Made by a program: the position numbers and the translations under genes
Source: an uncultured Gemmiger sp.
GTDB taxonomy: Bacteria > Bacillota > Clostridia > Oscillospirales > Ruminococcaceae
Assembly (NCBI GenBank): GCA_944388165.1
Contig: CALXHS010000086.1
Coordinates: forward strand, 1-33,702
Length of the DNA stretch: 33,702 nt
Direction of reading: 5' to 3'
Notes under the pieces: generated by a model
What the model saw: only the letters and a program-made list of their open reading frames with translations
Database searches by the model: none
What the model was told of the DNA's origin: nothing
Shown here: positions 25,248-33,702 of the stretch, piece after piece
How positions within the stretch are numbered: the stretch's first letter is position 1
How the letters are laid out: each line of letters opens with the position of its first letter

Positions 25248-26631
25248 GGATACCCGCATTTCCCCCCGCAGCATGTCCCGGCTGCTGCGGCTGGCCCTGA
25301 TCCTGGTGGGGCTGGTGGCGGTGCTGCTCACCTCGGTGGGGGCGGCGCTGCTCTTCCACCGCGCCTTTGCCGCCCAGGTGGACCGGGACCTGGCCCGCAC
25401 CACCCGGGCAGTGGCCGCCGGATACCAGGCGGATGAAACCACCAGCCATGAGACCCTGGATGCAGCCCTGGCGGGCAGTACCCTGCGCATGACTCTCATC
25501 GACACCGACGGCACCGTGCTGTATGACAGCACCGAACCCGCCGCCAATATGGAAAACCATGCCGGACGGCCGGAGGTCGTGGCCGCTCTGGAAAACGGCG
25601 AAGGCTCCAGCGTGCGCAACAGCACCACCCTGGGCCGGGAAGTCCACTATTATGCCGTGCGGCTGGACAACGGCCAGGTGCTGCGCCTGGGCGAGGAGAC
25701 CAGCTCCATGTGGAGCCTGTACAACCAGGTGCTGCCTCTGCTGGGCATCGGCTGCGTGCTGGTACTGCTGCTCTCGGCGCTGCTGGCCACGCTGGTAACC
25801 CGGTGGCTGGTGCGGCCCATCACCCGCATGGCCGACCATCTGGACACCATCGAAGCCAATGTTCCCTATGAGGAACTGATCCCCCTGGCCCACACCATCC
25901 AGTCCGACCGGCGCCTGCGGGAAAACAACGAGACCATACGCCGGGAATTCACTGCCAACGTGAGCCACGAGCTGAAAACGCCTCTGACCAGCATTTCCGG
26001 CTACGCCGAACTCATCGAGACCGGTATGGCTAAGGCGGAGGACGTGCCGGTGTTCGGCCAGCGCATCCACAAGGAAGCCGGGCGGATGATCCGGCTGGTT
26101 TCGGACATTCTGCAGCTCAGCGAGCTGGACGGCATGCACGCCGAAGGTTCCGCCCTCTCCGAACCTCTGCCGGTGGACCTGGCTTCCCTGGTGAAAGAGG
26201 TCAACGGCAACATGATCATGAACGCCCGCAAGGCTTATGTGACCTTGCAGTGTGACCCCGCCCCCGCCACTGTGCTGGGCAGCCGGGACCTGCTCACCGA
26301 ACTGGTCACCAACCTGTGCGACAACGCCATCCGCTACAACCGTCCCGGCGGCCATGTGCTGCTGCGCTGCGGCACCGACGGCACCGGCGCCCCCTACCTG
26401 AGCGTGGAGGACAACGGCATCGGCATCCCCCAGGACGCCCAGAACCGGGTGTTCGAACGGTTCTACCGGGTGGACAAGAGCCGGTCCAAAGCCACCGGCG
26501 GCACCGGTCTGGGCCTGGCCATCGTCAAGCACATCGCGGTGCTGCACAGCGCCCGCATCGACCTGCGCTCCACCGTGGGCACAGGAACCACCATCCGGGT
26601 CACCTTCCCCGCCCCCAAAGCCGGGAAATGA
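25237..26631 (+). CDS. PhoR-like sensor histidine kinase
   Basis: The 464-residue protein has helix 1 at about 16-40, an extracytoplasmic sensor region (about 41-160), helix 2 at about 163-188 and a short HAMP-like segment. A HisKA domain carries His244 (ANVSHELKTPLTSISGYAELIE), and the HATPase domain has N (LVTNLCDNAIRYN), G1 (VEDNGIGIP), F and G2 (GGTGLGLAIVKHI) boxes, all intact. There is no clear cytosolic PAS domain, which B. subtilis PhoR has. ATG at 25237 overlaps the regulator gene by 11 bp. The genomic setting between cotransporter and pst operon supports a role in the phosphate-starvation response with PhoU. Confidence 0.9.
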   Translation: MKPEDTRISPRSMSRLLRLALILVGLVAVLLTSVGAALLFHRAFAAQVDRDLARTTRAVAAGYQADETTSHETLDAALAGSTLRMTLIDTDGTVLYDSTEPAANMENHAGRPEVVAALENGEGSSVRNSTTLGREVHYYAVRLDNGQVLRLGEETSSMWSLYNQVLPLLGIGCVLVLLLSALLATLVTRWLVRPITRMADHLDTIEANVPYEELIPLAHTIQSDRRLRENNETIRREFTANVSHELKTPLTSISGYAELIETGMAKAEDVPVFGQRIHKEAGRMIRLVSDILQLSELDGMHAEGSALSEPLPVDLASLVKEVNGNMIMNARKAYVTLQCDPAPATVLGSRDLLTELVTNLCDNAIRYNRPGGHVLLRCGTDGTGAPYLSVEDNGIGIPQDAQNRVFERFYRVDKSRSKATGGTGLGLAIVKHIAVLHSARIDLRSTVGTGTTIRVTFPAPKAGK

Positions 26632-26651
26632 CCTTTTTTCCCAAAAAACAA

Positions 26652-26696
26652 AACCACCCGCCGGGAGCCCGAAGACTCCGGCGGGTGGTTTTTTCT
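26652..26696. terminator. Bidirectional intrinsic terminator
   Basis: AACCACCCGCCG (26652-26663) pairs perfectly with CGGCGGGTGGTT (26679-26690), extended by GAG/CTC around the loop. A T-run follows on the plus strand, and an A-run at 26643-26648 supplies the T-run for the minus strand. It lies between convergent genes. Confidence 0.92.
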
Positions 26697-26708
26697 GTTT
26701 TCAGTGGG

Positions 26709-27089
26709 TCACAGCACGGCCACGCATTCGATCTCCACCAGGGCGCCCTTGGGCAGGGCCCCCACCTGGAAGGCCGCCCGGGCCGGGAAAGGCTCGGTGA
26801 AGGCCTCGGCGTAGACTTCGTTCATGGCAGCGAAATCCCCGATGTCCTGGAGCATGACGGTGGTCTTGACCACGTGGGACAGATCGGTGCCCGCCTCTTT
26901 CAGGATGTTGCCCAGATTCTTCAGGCACTGACGGGTCTGGGTGCGGATATCCGCCCCGGCAAACTCGCCGGTGGCCGGATCAATGGGGATCTGGCCGGAG
27001 ACATAGACGGTATCGCCCACCCGCACGGCCTGGGAATAGGGGCCGATGGCGGCGGGGGCGTTGGAAGTGTGTACAGCGTTACGTTCCAT
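26709..27089 (-). CDS. ridA: RidA family enamine/imine deaminase
   Basis: The 126-residue protein matches RidA/YjgF along its whole length: AIGPYSQAVRVGDTVYVSGQIPIDPATGE, QTRQCLKNLGNILKEAG and the catalytic region FPARAAFQVGALPKGALVEIECVA with Arg104, the substrate-carboxylate ligand, and the usual Glu near 119-121. RidA hydrolyses reactive enamine/imine intermediates such as 2-aminoacrylate made by PLP enzymes. ATG at 27089 is chosen by similarity. It stands alone between a terminator and its own promoter. Confidence 0.96.
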   Translation of the reverse strand: MERNAVHTSNAPAAIGPYSQAVRVGDTVYVSGQIPIDPATGEFAGADIRTQTRQCLKNLGNILKEAGTDLSHVVKTTVMLQDIGDFAAMNEVYAEAFTEPFPARAAFQVGALPKGALVEIECVAVL

Positions 27090-27120
27090 TTCAGCAAGCC
27101 TTCTTTCCTTGTTTTGACCC

Positions 27121-27149
27121 AGTATACCAGCCGCCGGGCCCCTTGGCAA
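27121..27149 (-). promoter_or_regulatory. Promoter of ridA
   Basis: On the minus strand TTGCCA (27149-27144), a 17-bp spacer and TATACT (27126-27121) lie about 30 bp before the ridA start and just after the stop of the ZIP transporter gene. Confidence 0.75.
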
Positions 27150-27153
27150 GGGG

Positions 27154-27942
27154 TCAGCCCAGGGCCACATCCAGCACCATCATCACCAGGAACCCGGTCA
27201 TCACGCCCAAAGTGCCGCTGTGGGAGTGCTGGCCCAGGTTGGCTTCGGGGATAAGTTCCTCCACCACCACATAGATCATGGCACCGGCGGCAAAAGCCAG
27301 CAGCCAGGGCATCAGGGGCTGGATGCTCCCCGCCGATGCCGCCACCAGCACGCCGAAGATGGGTTCCACCACACCGGACCCCGCCCCGCTGCGGAAAGCC
27401 TTCCACCGGCTGGCCCCCGCCTGCCGCAAGGGCAGGGAGATAGCGGCCCCTTCGGGGAAGTTCTGGATGCCCATGCCCAGAGCCAGGGCCCAGGCTGCGG
27501 ACAACGACGCCGGGTCTCCGTGCTGGGCGGCCAGGGCGAAGGCCAGGCCCACGGCCATGCCTTCGGGGATGTTGTGCAGCGTCACCGCCAGCACCATCAG
27601 GGTGGTGCGCCGCCATTGGGCGGGCAGGCCCTCCGGTTCGTCGGCGTTGAGGTGCAGGTGGGGCATGAGCTGATCCAGCCCCAGCATGAAAGCGGTACCC
27701 AGAATGAACCCGCCCGCGGCGGGCTGCCAGCCCGGCACACCGGCGGCCTCGGCCTCCTCAATGGCGGGCAGCAGCAGGCTGAACACCGAAGCCGCCACCA
27801 TCACCCCCGCCGCAAACCCCAGGAAAACCCGCTGCATGGCGGCCTGCACCGACCCGCGGAAGAAAAACACCGTAGCCGCGCCCAGCGCGGTCATGAGAAA
27901 GGTAAAGCCGGTCCCTCCGGCTGCCCACAAAACTCCCTGCAT
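27154..27942 (-). CDS. ZIP-family metal transporter (GufA/ZupT-like)
   Basis: The 262-residue membrane protein has about eight helices and both ZIP metal-site motifs: HNIPEGMAVG (123-132) in helix 4 and GIQNFPEGAAISLPL (158-172) in helix 5. A third site, VVEELIPEA, lies near 225-235. A short His-containing loop (MPHLHLNADEPEG, 93-105) could bind metal before transport. The family imports zinc, iron or other divalent metals. ATG at 27942 follows GAGGAGGCG. Longer in-frame extensions are not supported by similarity. Confidence 0.92.
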   Translation of the reverse strand: MQGVLWAAGGTGFTFLMTALGAATVFFFRGSVQAAMQRVFLGFAAGVMVAASVFSLLLPAIEEAEAAGVPGWQPAAGGFILGTAFMLGLDQLMPHLHLNADEPEGLPAQWRRTTLMVLAVTLHNIPEGMAVGLAFALAAQHGDPASLSAAWALALGMGIQNFPEGAAISLPLRQAGASRWKAFRSGAGSGVVEPIFGVLVAASAGSIQPLMPWLLAFAAGAMIYVVVEELIPEANLGQHSHSGTLGVMTGFLVMMVLDVALG

Positions 27943-28144
27943 CTGCTTTCGCCTCCTCTGCCCGCTGCCCCGGGATGCCGGACGGCGGGCTTTTCGTTTG
28001 TATCTGTTTCCATTGTATGTGTTCCAGCCGGCAAAGTCTTTGTCCCCGGCAACAGTTTCCGGTTCCGCCGAACCGCCCGGCCCCGGGTTGGGAAAATTCT
28101 GCTTTTTTCCCCCGGATTCTCTGCCCAGGCCGCCTTCCATGCTG

Positions 28145-28150
28145 TATAAT
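28145..28150 (+). promoter_or_regulatory. -10 box of the beta-galactosidase promoter
   Basis: A perfect TATAAT lies 124 bp before the start codon. The region 17 bp upstream is a poor -35 (TGCCCA), so activation may be needed. The 332-bp gap 27943-28274 otherwise holds the leader elements described separately and no gene. I found no convincing promoter for the ZIP gene in it. Confidence 0.5.
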
Positions 28151-28189
28151 GGGCCTGTAAACCTTCGTTTCCCCAATTTTTCAAAAGTT

Positions 28190-28259
28190 CCGGGCCCCCG
28201 CCCTGGTGCCCGGCGCTTTTTCCGGCGTATATCAAAACATGGGGCCGCGCATCCGCCCC
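28190..28259 (+). promoter_or_regulatory. Terminator-like hairpin and second hairpin in the beta-galactosidase leader
   Basis: CCGGGC (28190-28195) pairs with GCCCGG (28208-28213), and after CGC a run of five T (28217-28221) follows, which resembles an intrinsic terminator inside the leader. A second stem GGGGC/GCCCC (28241-28245 with 28255-28259) ends just before the binding site AGGAGA. The arrangement could be an attenuator; no antiterminator protein target was recognised. Confidence 0.4.
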
Positions 28260-28274
28260 GGAACAGGAGAACGT

Positions 28275-31085
28275 ATGAAACCTGAACTTTCCTGGCTCAC
28301 CGATCCCACCGTGTTTGCGGTGAACCGCCTGCCCGCCCACTCCGACCACCGCTGGACCATCGGCGGCGAAGCCCCCTTCCAGAGTCTGGACGGGGAATGG
28401 CAGTTTGCTTTCAGCCCCCGCCCGGCGGACCGTCCGGCGGATTTCTGGGCCGAGGATGCCGACCTGTCCGCCTTCGGCCTCATCCGGGTGCCGGGCCACA
28501 TGGAGACCCAGGGCTATGACCAGCTGCAGTACGTCAACGTCATGTATCCCTGGGACGGCCGCTGCGCCCTGCGCCCGCCCCAGATCGACTGGGACAACGC
28601 CCCTGTGGGCAGCTATGTGCGCACCTTCGACCTGGACCCCGCTCTGCGGGGCAAGCGGGTGTGCGTCAGCTTTCAGGGCGTGGAGCAGGCCATGTACCTG
28701 TGGTGCAATGGCCATTTCGTGGGCTATGTCGAAGACACCTTCACCCCCTCGGACTTTGACCTGACCCCCTATCTCCGGGAAACCGGCAACCGCCTGTGCG
28801 TGGAAGTGCACAAGCGGTGCAGCGCTTCCTGGATCGAGGACCAGGATTTCTTCCGCTTTTCCGGCATCTTCCGCCCGGTATTCCTCTACGCCAAGGCTCC
28901 CGTCCATCTGGAAGACCTGTGGCTGCGCGCCGGCCTGGAGGAGGACAACACCACCGGCACCCTGGCCCCCCGGCTGAAACTTTCCGCCGCCGAAGGCTCC
29001 CTGCCCGCCGATACTGCGGTGCACTGCCGCGTCACCGCCCCCGGCGGCGGGGTGGTGTATGATGCCCCCCTGGCGCTGCACACTGAAGGGGAATACCTGG
29101 CCGCCGAAGCCATCCGCCTGCCGGGCATCCGTGCCTGGAACCACAATGACCCGGCCCTGTACACCGTCACCCTGACCCTGACCGCCGCCGGGCAGGAGCA
29201 GGAAGTGACCGCCTACCGCACCGGCTTCCGCCGCTTTGAGATGAAGGACGGCGTCATGTGCCTGAACGGGGAGCGGGTGTTCTTCAACGGCGTGAACCGC
29301 CACGAATGGAACCCCGAGACCGGCCGCGCCATCGGCCCCGAGGACATGTTCCGGGCCATGGAGACCTTCCGCCGCAACAACATCAACGCCGTGCGCACCT
29401 GCCATTACCCGGACCAGAGCCTGTGGTACGACCTGTGCGACGAAAACGGCGTGTACATGATCGACGAGACCAACCTGGAGAGCCACGGTACCTGGCAGAC
29501 GATGGCCGGCATCGATCCCACCTGGAACGTGCCCGGCAGCCGCCCGGAATGGAAGGACTGCGTGGTGGACCGGGCCCGCAGCATGTTTGAGCGGGACAAA
29601 AACCACACCGCCGTGCTCATCTGGTCCTGCGGCAACGAGAGCTATGCGGGGGAGGACATCCTGGCCATGAGCCGCTTCTTCCATGACAACGACCCCACCC
29701 GCCTGGTGCATTACGAGGGCGTGTTCCACAACCGCGCCTTCGACGAGATCAGCGACATGGAATCCCGCATGTACGCCACTCCTGCCGAGATCCGGGAATA
29801 CCTGGAAAACGGCCCGAAAAAGCCCTTCATCCTCTGTGAATACATGCACGACATGGGCAACAGCCTGGGCGGCATGGAAAGCTACATCCGCCTGGGCGAG
29901 GAGTTTGAGAAGTACCAGGGCGGCTTCATCTGGGACTACATGGACCAGGCCCTGTGGCATACCGACGCCGCCGGACGGCGGGTGCTGGGCTACGGCGGCG
30001 ACTTTGAAGAGCGCCCCTCCGACTACAACTTCTGCGCCAACGGCATCGTCTTTGCCGACGGCACCGAAAAACCCGCCATGCAGGATGTGCGCTACTGGCA
30101 TATGGACGCCGCCGCCCGTGCCGCCCACGACGCCGCCAACGCCCGGGCCGAAGCCCAAAGCGCCAAAAATCTGGCCGAAAACGCCAGAGTCTTTGCCGCC
30201 GCCGGGGCCAAGCGTCCCGACCTGACCATCGTGGAAGGGGAGATGAACACCGGCGTGCGGGGCGAAGGCTTCGAGGTCATCTTCTCCTTCACCGCCCAGG
30301 GTCCGGTGAGTCTGCGGGTCCACGGGGCCGAATGGCTCTACCGCGCGCCCCGCCCGGTGTTCTGGCGGGCCGCCACCGAAAACGACAAGGGCTGCGGCTT
30401 CCCTGTGCGCAGCGCCCTCTGGCAGGCTGCCGACGCTCAGGCGTTCTGCACCGGCCACACAGTGGAGGAAAAGAGTGCCCGTCGATTTGTCATTTCCTAC
30501 CGGTTTGCCAGCCCCGCCGCTCCGGGCATGGAAGCGGTCCTGCGCTACACCGTCACCGCCGATGGCGAAATGACAGTGCAGGCGGTGTACCACGGGGGCG
30601 AAGGCCTGCCGGAACTGCCCTGCTTCGGCTTCCGTCTGGCCACCCCGCGCCCGGTGGGCCGCTTCAGCTGGACCGGCCTTTCGGGTGAGACCTACCCAGA
30701 CCGCTACAAAGGCGGCGTCTTCGGCCGCCACACCGGGGAACCCCATCTGGCCGATTATCTGGTGCCCCAGGACTGCGGCTGCCACGTGAACACCCACAGC
30801 CTGCGCCTGGACCGCGTATCCTCCACCGGCCGTACCGAGGCCGCCCTGGAACTGGTGATGGCGGACAAACCCTTTATCTTCTCCGCCCTGCCCCACACCG
30901 CCCAGGAACTGGAAGCCGCCGACCACCGGGAAGACCTGGGCCGCAGCGTCCATACCCACCTGTGCATCTACGCCGCCATGCGGGGCGTGGGCGGCATCAA
31001 CACCTGGGGCGCGGATGTGGAGGAACCCTACCACGTCAGCGCCCAGCAGGACCACGCCGTGCAGGCGACCTTCCGCCTGGTATAA
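28275..31085 (+). CDS. lacZ: Beta-galactosidase, glycoside hydrolase family 2 (LacZ type)
   Basis: The 936-residue enzyme has the LacZ layout: jelly-roll domain with LDGEWQFAF and VNVMYPWDG, an immunoglobulin-like domain, a TIM barrel with GVNRHEWNPETGRAI and IDETNLESHG, a second Ig-like domain and a C-terminal beta-sandwich. The acid/base is Glu455 in WSCGNES and the nucleophile Glu522 in ILCEYMHDMGNS. It hydrolyses terminal beta-galactosides such as lactose. No signal peptide is visible, so it acts inside the cell. A helical Ala-rich stretch (about 615-640) in the linker is unusual. ATG at 28275 follows AGGAGA. No lactose transporter is adjacent. Confidence 0.95.
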   Translation: MKPELSWLTDPTVFAVNRLPAHSDHRWTIGGEAPFQSLDGEWQFAFSPRPADRPADFWAEDADLSAFGLIRVPGHMETQGYDQLQYVNVMYPWDGRCALRPPQIDWDNAPVGSYVRTFDLDPALRGKRVCVSFQGVEQAMYLWCNGHFVGYVEDTFTPSDFDLTPYLRETGNRLCVEVHKRCSASWIEDQDFFRFSGIFRPVFLYAKAPVHLEDLWLRAGLEEDNTTGTLAPRLKLSAAEGSLPADTAVHCRVTAPGGGVVYDAPLALHTEGEYLAAEAIRLPGIRAWNHNDPALYTVTLTLTAAGQEQEVTAYRTGFRRFEMKDGVMCLNGERVFFNGVNRHEWNPETGRAIGPEDMFRAMETFRRNNINAVRTCHYPDQSLWYDLCDENGVYMIDETNLESHGTWQTMAGIDPTWNVPGSRPEWKDCVVDRARSMFERDKNHTAVLIWSCGNESYAGEDILAMSRFFHDNDPTRLVHYEGVFHNRAFDEISDMESRMYATPAEIREYLENGPKKPFILCEYMHDMGNSLGGMESYIRLGEEFEKYQGGFIWDYMDQALWHTDAAGRRVLGYGGDFEERPSDYNFCANGIVFADGTEKPAMQDVRYWHMDAAARAAHDAANARAEAQSAKNLAENARVFAAAGAKRPDLTIVEGEMNTGVRGEGFEVIFSFTAQGPVSLRVHGAEWLYRAPRPVFWRAATENDKGCGFPVRSALWQAADAQAFCTGHTVEEKSARRFVISYRFASPAAPGMEAVLRYTVTADGEMTVQAVYHGGEGLPELPCFGFRLATPRPVGRFSWTGLSGETYPDRYKGGVFGRHTGEPHLADYLVPQDCGCHVNTHSLRLDRVSSTGRTEAALELVMADKPFIFSALPHTAQELEAADHREDLGRSVHTHLCIYAAMRGVGGINTWGADVEEPYHVSAQQDHAVQATFRLV

Positions 31086-31160
31086 ATCCCACGCCATGAC
31101 CCCGGCAAGTTTTCCACAAGAAAAGCAAAATTCGTGGAAACTTTCCGGCCCAAAACAAGA

Positions 31161-31206
31161 AAACACCCCCGCTGCCGTACACACTACGGCGGCGGGGGGT
31201 GTTTTT
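31161..31206. terminator. Bidirectional intrinsic terminator
   Basis: AACACCCCCGC-GCCGTA pairs with TACGGC-GCGGGGGGTGTT across a short loop (CACAC), followed by TTTT. Upstream A-rich sequence supplies the T-run for the other strand. It separates the convergent lacZ and molybdenum hydroxylase genes. Confidence 0.88.
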
Positions 31207-31217
31207 ATGGTTCAGAT

Positions 31218-33515
31218 TCAGTCCGCGTCAGGGCGGGACATGGCGATCTTTTCGGGGGTGATGGGCAGTTCCCGGTGCCACACGCCGGTGGCCCGCATGA
31301 TGGCATGGGCGATGGCGGGGGCGGGGGTGTTGATGACGATCTCGCCGATGGACTTGGCGCCGAAAGGTCCGGTGGGCTCGTAGCTCTGCTCAAACTCCAC
31401 ATGCAGGCGGCCCACATCCAGGCGGGTGGGGATCTTGTACTGCATCAGGCTGGATTCAACAGGCTTGCCTGCGTCGTTGTAGGTAACATTTTCGGTCAGG
31501 GTCATGCCGATGCCCTGGGCCAGGCCGCCCTCGGTCTGCACCCGGGCCAGCGCCGGGTTGATGGGGGTGCCGCAGTCCACCACGGCGTCGTATTTCAGCA
31601 CCTGAACTTCGCCGGTAAGGCGGTCCAGTTCGATCTCCACCATACCCACCATGAAGGGCGGAGGAGAAAGCGGAGAAGAATGGGTGGCGGTGGACTGGGC
31701 GGCTACCTCGTTGCCGCACTGCACCCGGTAGGCGATGTCCGCCAGGGCCACGGTGCGGCCGTCGGCGGCCCGCACGCACTTGCCGCCGAAGCTCACCTCG
31801 GCGGGGTCACAGTGGAGCATCTCGGCGCCGATGGCACAGATTCGCTCCCGCAGGTCCATGCAGGCCTTTTCCACCGCCTTGCCGGTGACGTAGGTGGTGG
31901 AGGAGGCGTAGGAACCGGAATCATAGGGGGACACGTCGGTGTCGGCGCCGAACACGGCCACATCCTCCACCGGGCAGTCCATGCACTCGGCGGCCATCTG
32001 AGCCAGGATGGTATCGCATCCGGTGCCCATGTCGGCGGCGCCGATGATCAGGTTATAGGTGCCGTCCTCGCTGAGTTTGATGGTGGCGGAACCCACGTCC
32101 ACGTTGGAGATGCAGGACCCCTGCATGGCCATGGCCACGCCGGCGGCACGGACCTTGCCGTTGCCCATATCCCGCACGGGGTAGCGGTGTTCCCAGTCGA
32201 ACATTTCCCGGCAGTGGGCCATGCAGCGGTCCAGGGCGCAGGCGTTGGCGGGTTCGCCGTAATAGGCGGGCATGGTCATGCCTTCCCGCACCATGTTCTT
32301 GTCACGCAGTTCGGTGGGGTCCACGCCCAGCTGTTCGGCCAGTTCGTTGACGATGGATTCCACCGCAAAGATGCCCTGGGTGGCGCCGTAGCCGCGGTAG
32401 GCACCGGCGGCCTGCAGGTTGGTGTAGACCACGTCATACCGGAAGCGGAAGGCTTCCAGCCCGCCGGTGTACAGGGGGATGGACTTGTGGCCGGACAGGC
32501 CCACGGTGGTGGGGCCGTGCTCGCCGTAGGCGCCGGTGTTGGACAGGGTGTACAGGTCCAGGGCGCGGATGCGGCCGTCCTTGTCGGCGCCCAGGCGCAC
32601 CCGCACTTCCATCTCGTGCCGGGGGCTGCCTGCGATCTGGCTTTCCTCCCGGGTATAGATCAGTTCGGCGGGGCGGCCGGTCTTCATGGTGACAAAGGCG
32701 GGGTACACCTCGCAGACGGCGGTCTGCTTGGCGCCGAAGCCGCCGCCGATGCGGGGCTTTTCCACCCGGATGCGGCTCTTGGGGATGCCCAGCGCCCGGG
32801 AGAGGATGCGGCGGCAGTGGAAGACGATCTGGGTGGAGGAGATCACATGCAGCCGCCCGTAGCGGTCCAGCTCGGTGTAGGTGCGGAAGGTCTCCATCAT
32901 GGCCTGGTTGACGGCCCGGGTGTGGTAGGTGCGGTCCAGCACGATGTCGCAGTTTTCCAGCACCTGCTCCACATCGTCGCTGCCTTCCTGTCCGCTGGCC
33001 ACCAGGTTGCGATGGTTGTCGCCGCCCACCTCACAGGGGGGGAACCAGTCTTCTTCGGGGTGGACCAGGACGGGGTTGTCCTTGGCGGTGCGGAAATCCA
33101 GCACCGCTTCCAGCACCTCATACTCCACCTTGATGAGCTTCATGGCCTTGCAGGCGGCCTTTTCGGTGTCGGCGGCAATGATGGCCACCGGGTCGCCCAC
33201 AAAGCGCAGATGCCGGTCCAGGATCAGCCGGTCATAGGGGGAGGGTTCGGGGTAGGTCTGGCCCGCAATGGCAAAACGGGTCTGGGGCACATCTTCCCAG
33301 GTATACACATCCACCACGCCGGGGACCTTCCTGGCGATGGCAGTGTTGATGCTCTTGACGATGGCGTTGGCATGGGGGCTGCGCAGCAGCTTGACCACCA
33401 GGGCCCCCCGGGGCACCACGTCGTCGGTGTACACCGGCTTGCCCAGCAAAAGCTGCATGGCGTCCTTTTTGCGGACGGCCTTGCCCACGCATTTGTTGTT
33501 CATCTCAGGATTCAT
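31218..33515 (-). CDS. Xanthine-dehydrogenase-family molybdopterin-binding subunit
   Basis: The 765-residue protein is a molybdenum hydroxylase large subunit. [23 protein letters not shown] starts the first domain. [13 protein letters not shown] is the molybdopterin loop, [10 protein letters not shown] and [11 protein letters not shown] are cofactor-contact segments, and [10 protein letters not shown] near 717-726 supplies the catalytic Glu at about 725. Members hydroxylate purines, nicotinate, aldehydes or other heterocycles with electrons passing to 2Fe-2S clusters. The substrate cannot be decided here. ATG at 33515 follows AAGGAGG and overlaps the 2Fe-2S subunit gene by 11 bp. A separate FAD subunit, if present, lies right of the window. 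Confidence 0.93.
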   Translation of the reverse strand: MNPEMNNKCVGKAVRKKDAMQLLLGKPVYTDDVVPRGALVVKLLRSPHANAIVKSINTAIARKVPGVVDVYTWEDVPQTRFAIAGQTYPEPSPYDRLILDRHLRFVGDPVAIIAADTEKAACKAMKLIKVEYEVLEAVLDFRTAKDNPVLVHPEEDWFPPCEVGGDNHRNLVASGQEGSDDVEQVLENCDIVLDRTYHTRAVNQAMMETFRTYTELDRYGRLHVISSTQIVFHCRRILSRALGIPKSRIRVEKPRIGGGFGAKQTAVCEVYPAFVTMKTGRPAELIYTREESQIAGSPRHEMEVRVRLGADKDGRIRALDLYTLSNTGAYGEHGPTTVGLSGHKSIPLYTGGLEAFRFRYDVVYTNLQAAGAYRGYGATQGIFAVESIVNELAEQLGVDPTELRDKNMVREGMTMPAYYGEPANACALDRCMAHCREMFDWEHRYPVRDMGNGKVRAAGVAMAMQGSCISNVDVGSATIKLSEDGTYNLIIGAADMGTGCDTILAQMAAECMDCPVEDVAVFGADTDVSPYDSGSYASSTTYVTGKAVEKACMDLRERICAIGAEMLHCDPAEVSFGGKCVRAADGRTVALADIAYRVQCGNEVAAQSTATHSSPLSPPPFMVGMVEIELDRLTGEVQVLKYDAVVDCGTPINPALARVQTEGGLAQGIGMTLTENVTYNDAGKPVESSLMQYKIPTRLDVGRLHVEFEQSYEPTGPFGAKSIGEIVINTPAPAIAHAIMRATGVWHRELPITPEKIAMSRPDAD

Positions 33516-33702
33516 GGTGCGCCTCCTTGCGGGTGTCCAGGAAGTTGCGGATGCCCCGCAGCTGCCCTTCATAGCCGGAGCAGCGGCAGAGGTTGCCCGA
33601 AAGATACGCCCGGATCTCGTCGTCGGTGGGGTCGGGGTTTTCCCGCAGCAGGGCGATGGTGTTCATCACAAAGCCGGGGTTGCAGAAGCCGCACTGGTCG
33701 GC
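33505..33702 (-). CDS. 2Fe-2S subunit of the molybdenum hydroxylase (C-terminal 65 residues)
   Basis: The visible C-terminus reads [13 protein letters not shown], then [13 protein letters not shown]. This is the CxxC...CxC set that binds the second 2Fe-2S cluster of XdhC/CoxS-type subunits. The usual residue after CGFC is Thr or Ser, and here it is Asn. The gene is cut by the right edge and its stop lies inside the large-subunit start region (11-bp overlap), so the two are co-translated. It passes electrons from the molybdenum site toward FAD or another acceptor. Confidence 0.92.
   Translation of the reverse strand, partial: ADQCGFCNPGFVMNTIALLRENPDPTDDEIRAYLSGNLCRCSGYEGQLRGIRNFLDTRKEAHHES

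Noticed and set aside
22662-25628. 988-codon minus-strand frame opposite the cotransporter and phoB-like genes
   Set aside because: It is a shadow frame; the plus strand encodes well-known families with intact motifs across the same DNA.
27891-31184. 1097-codon minus-strand frame opposite lacZ
   Set aside because: It is a shadow of the lacZ gene, and its other end reads through the ZIP start region.

Overview
The window looks like a chromosomal segment of a GC-rich gut Firmicute of the Oscillospirales/Ruminococcaceae type (Faecalibacterium, Gemmiger and Subdoligranulum are candidates; I cannot decide between them). The reasons are the high-GC coding sequence with AAAGGAGG-type ribosome binding sites, a SleC-type peptidoglycan-binding protein, DUF6311, DUF4173 and DUF2975 proteins, and a clostridial Pst/PhoU operon. 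I see no rRNA, tRNA, CRISPR array or insertion sequence.

Region 1 (1-7350) is accessory DNA. It holds the N-terminal 1,787 codons of a very large secreted adhesin (minus strand, running off the left edge) with a Pro/Glu/Thr stalk, MucBP- and InlB-like repeats and a 519-bp tandem repeat array. Divergent from it are a 41-codon small ORF and a large serine recombinase. Right after the recombinase, the reading frame of a SleC-like gene (7929 down to 7348) stops being SleC-like in the middle of its conserved core, at an imperfect 22-bp inverted repeat that could be an attachment site. My reading is that an integrative element carrying the recombinase and the adhesin has split this gene. The other half should lie left of the window.

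Region 2 (8072-13300) is a plus-strand operon of an aldose-1-epimerase-like enzyme and two large polytopic membrane proteins of GT-C-like type (DUF6311 and PTPS-related/YfhO-like), closed by a bidirectional terminator. Region 3 (13301-15551) is a minus-strand operon of DUF2975, a small XRE regulator and DUF4173. Region 4 (15703-17751) is a minus-strand operon of a receiver/HD-GYP protein, an HPt protein and a uridine-kinase-like P-loop protein.

Region 5 (17913-26631) is a phosphate island. pstS-pstC-pstA-pstB-phoU runs leftward. A Na+/phosphate cotransporter with a PhoU-like tail, a PhoB-like regulator and a PhoR-like kinase run rightward. The shared 477-bp intergenic region carries two facing Pho-box arrays. 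Each has three hexamers at 11-bp period ending exactly 33 bp upstream of its -10 box. The PstS protein appears circularly permuted relative to ordinary PstS, and the cotransporter mRNA has a leader with three predicted stem-loops.

Region 6 (26652-33702) contains RidA, a ZIP-family metal transporter, a GH2 beta-galactosidase with a terminator-like hairpin in its leader, and a molybdenum hydroxylase (large subunit plus the C-terminal end of its 2Fe-2S subunit, cut by the right edge).
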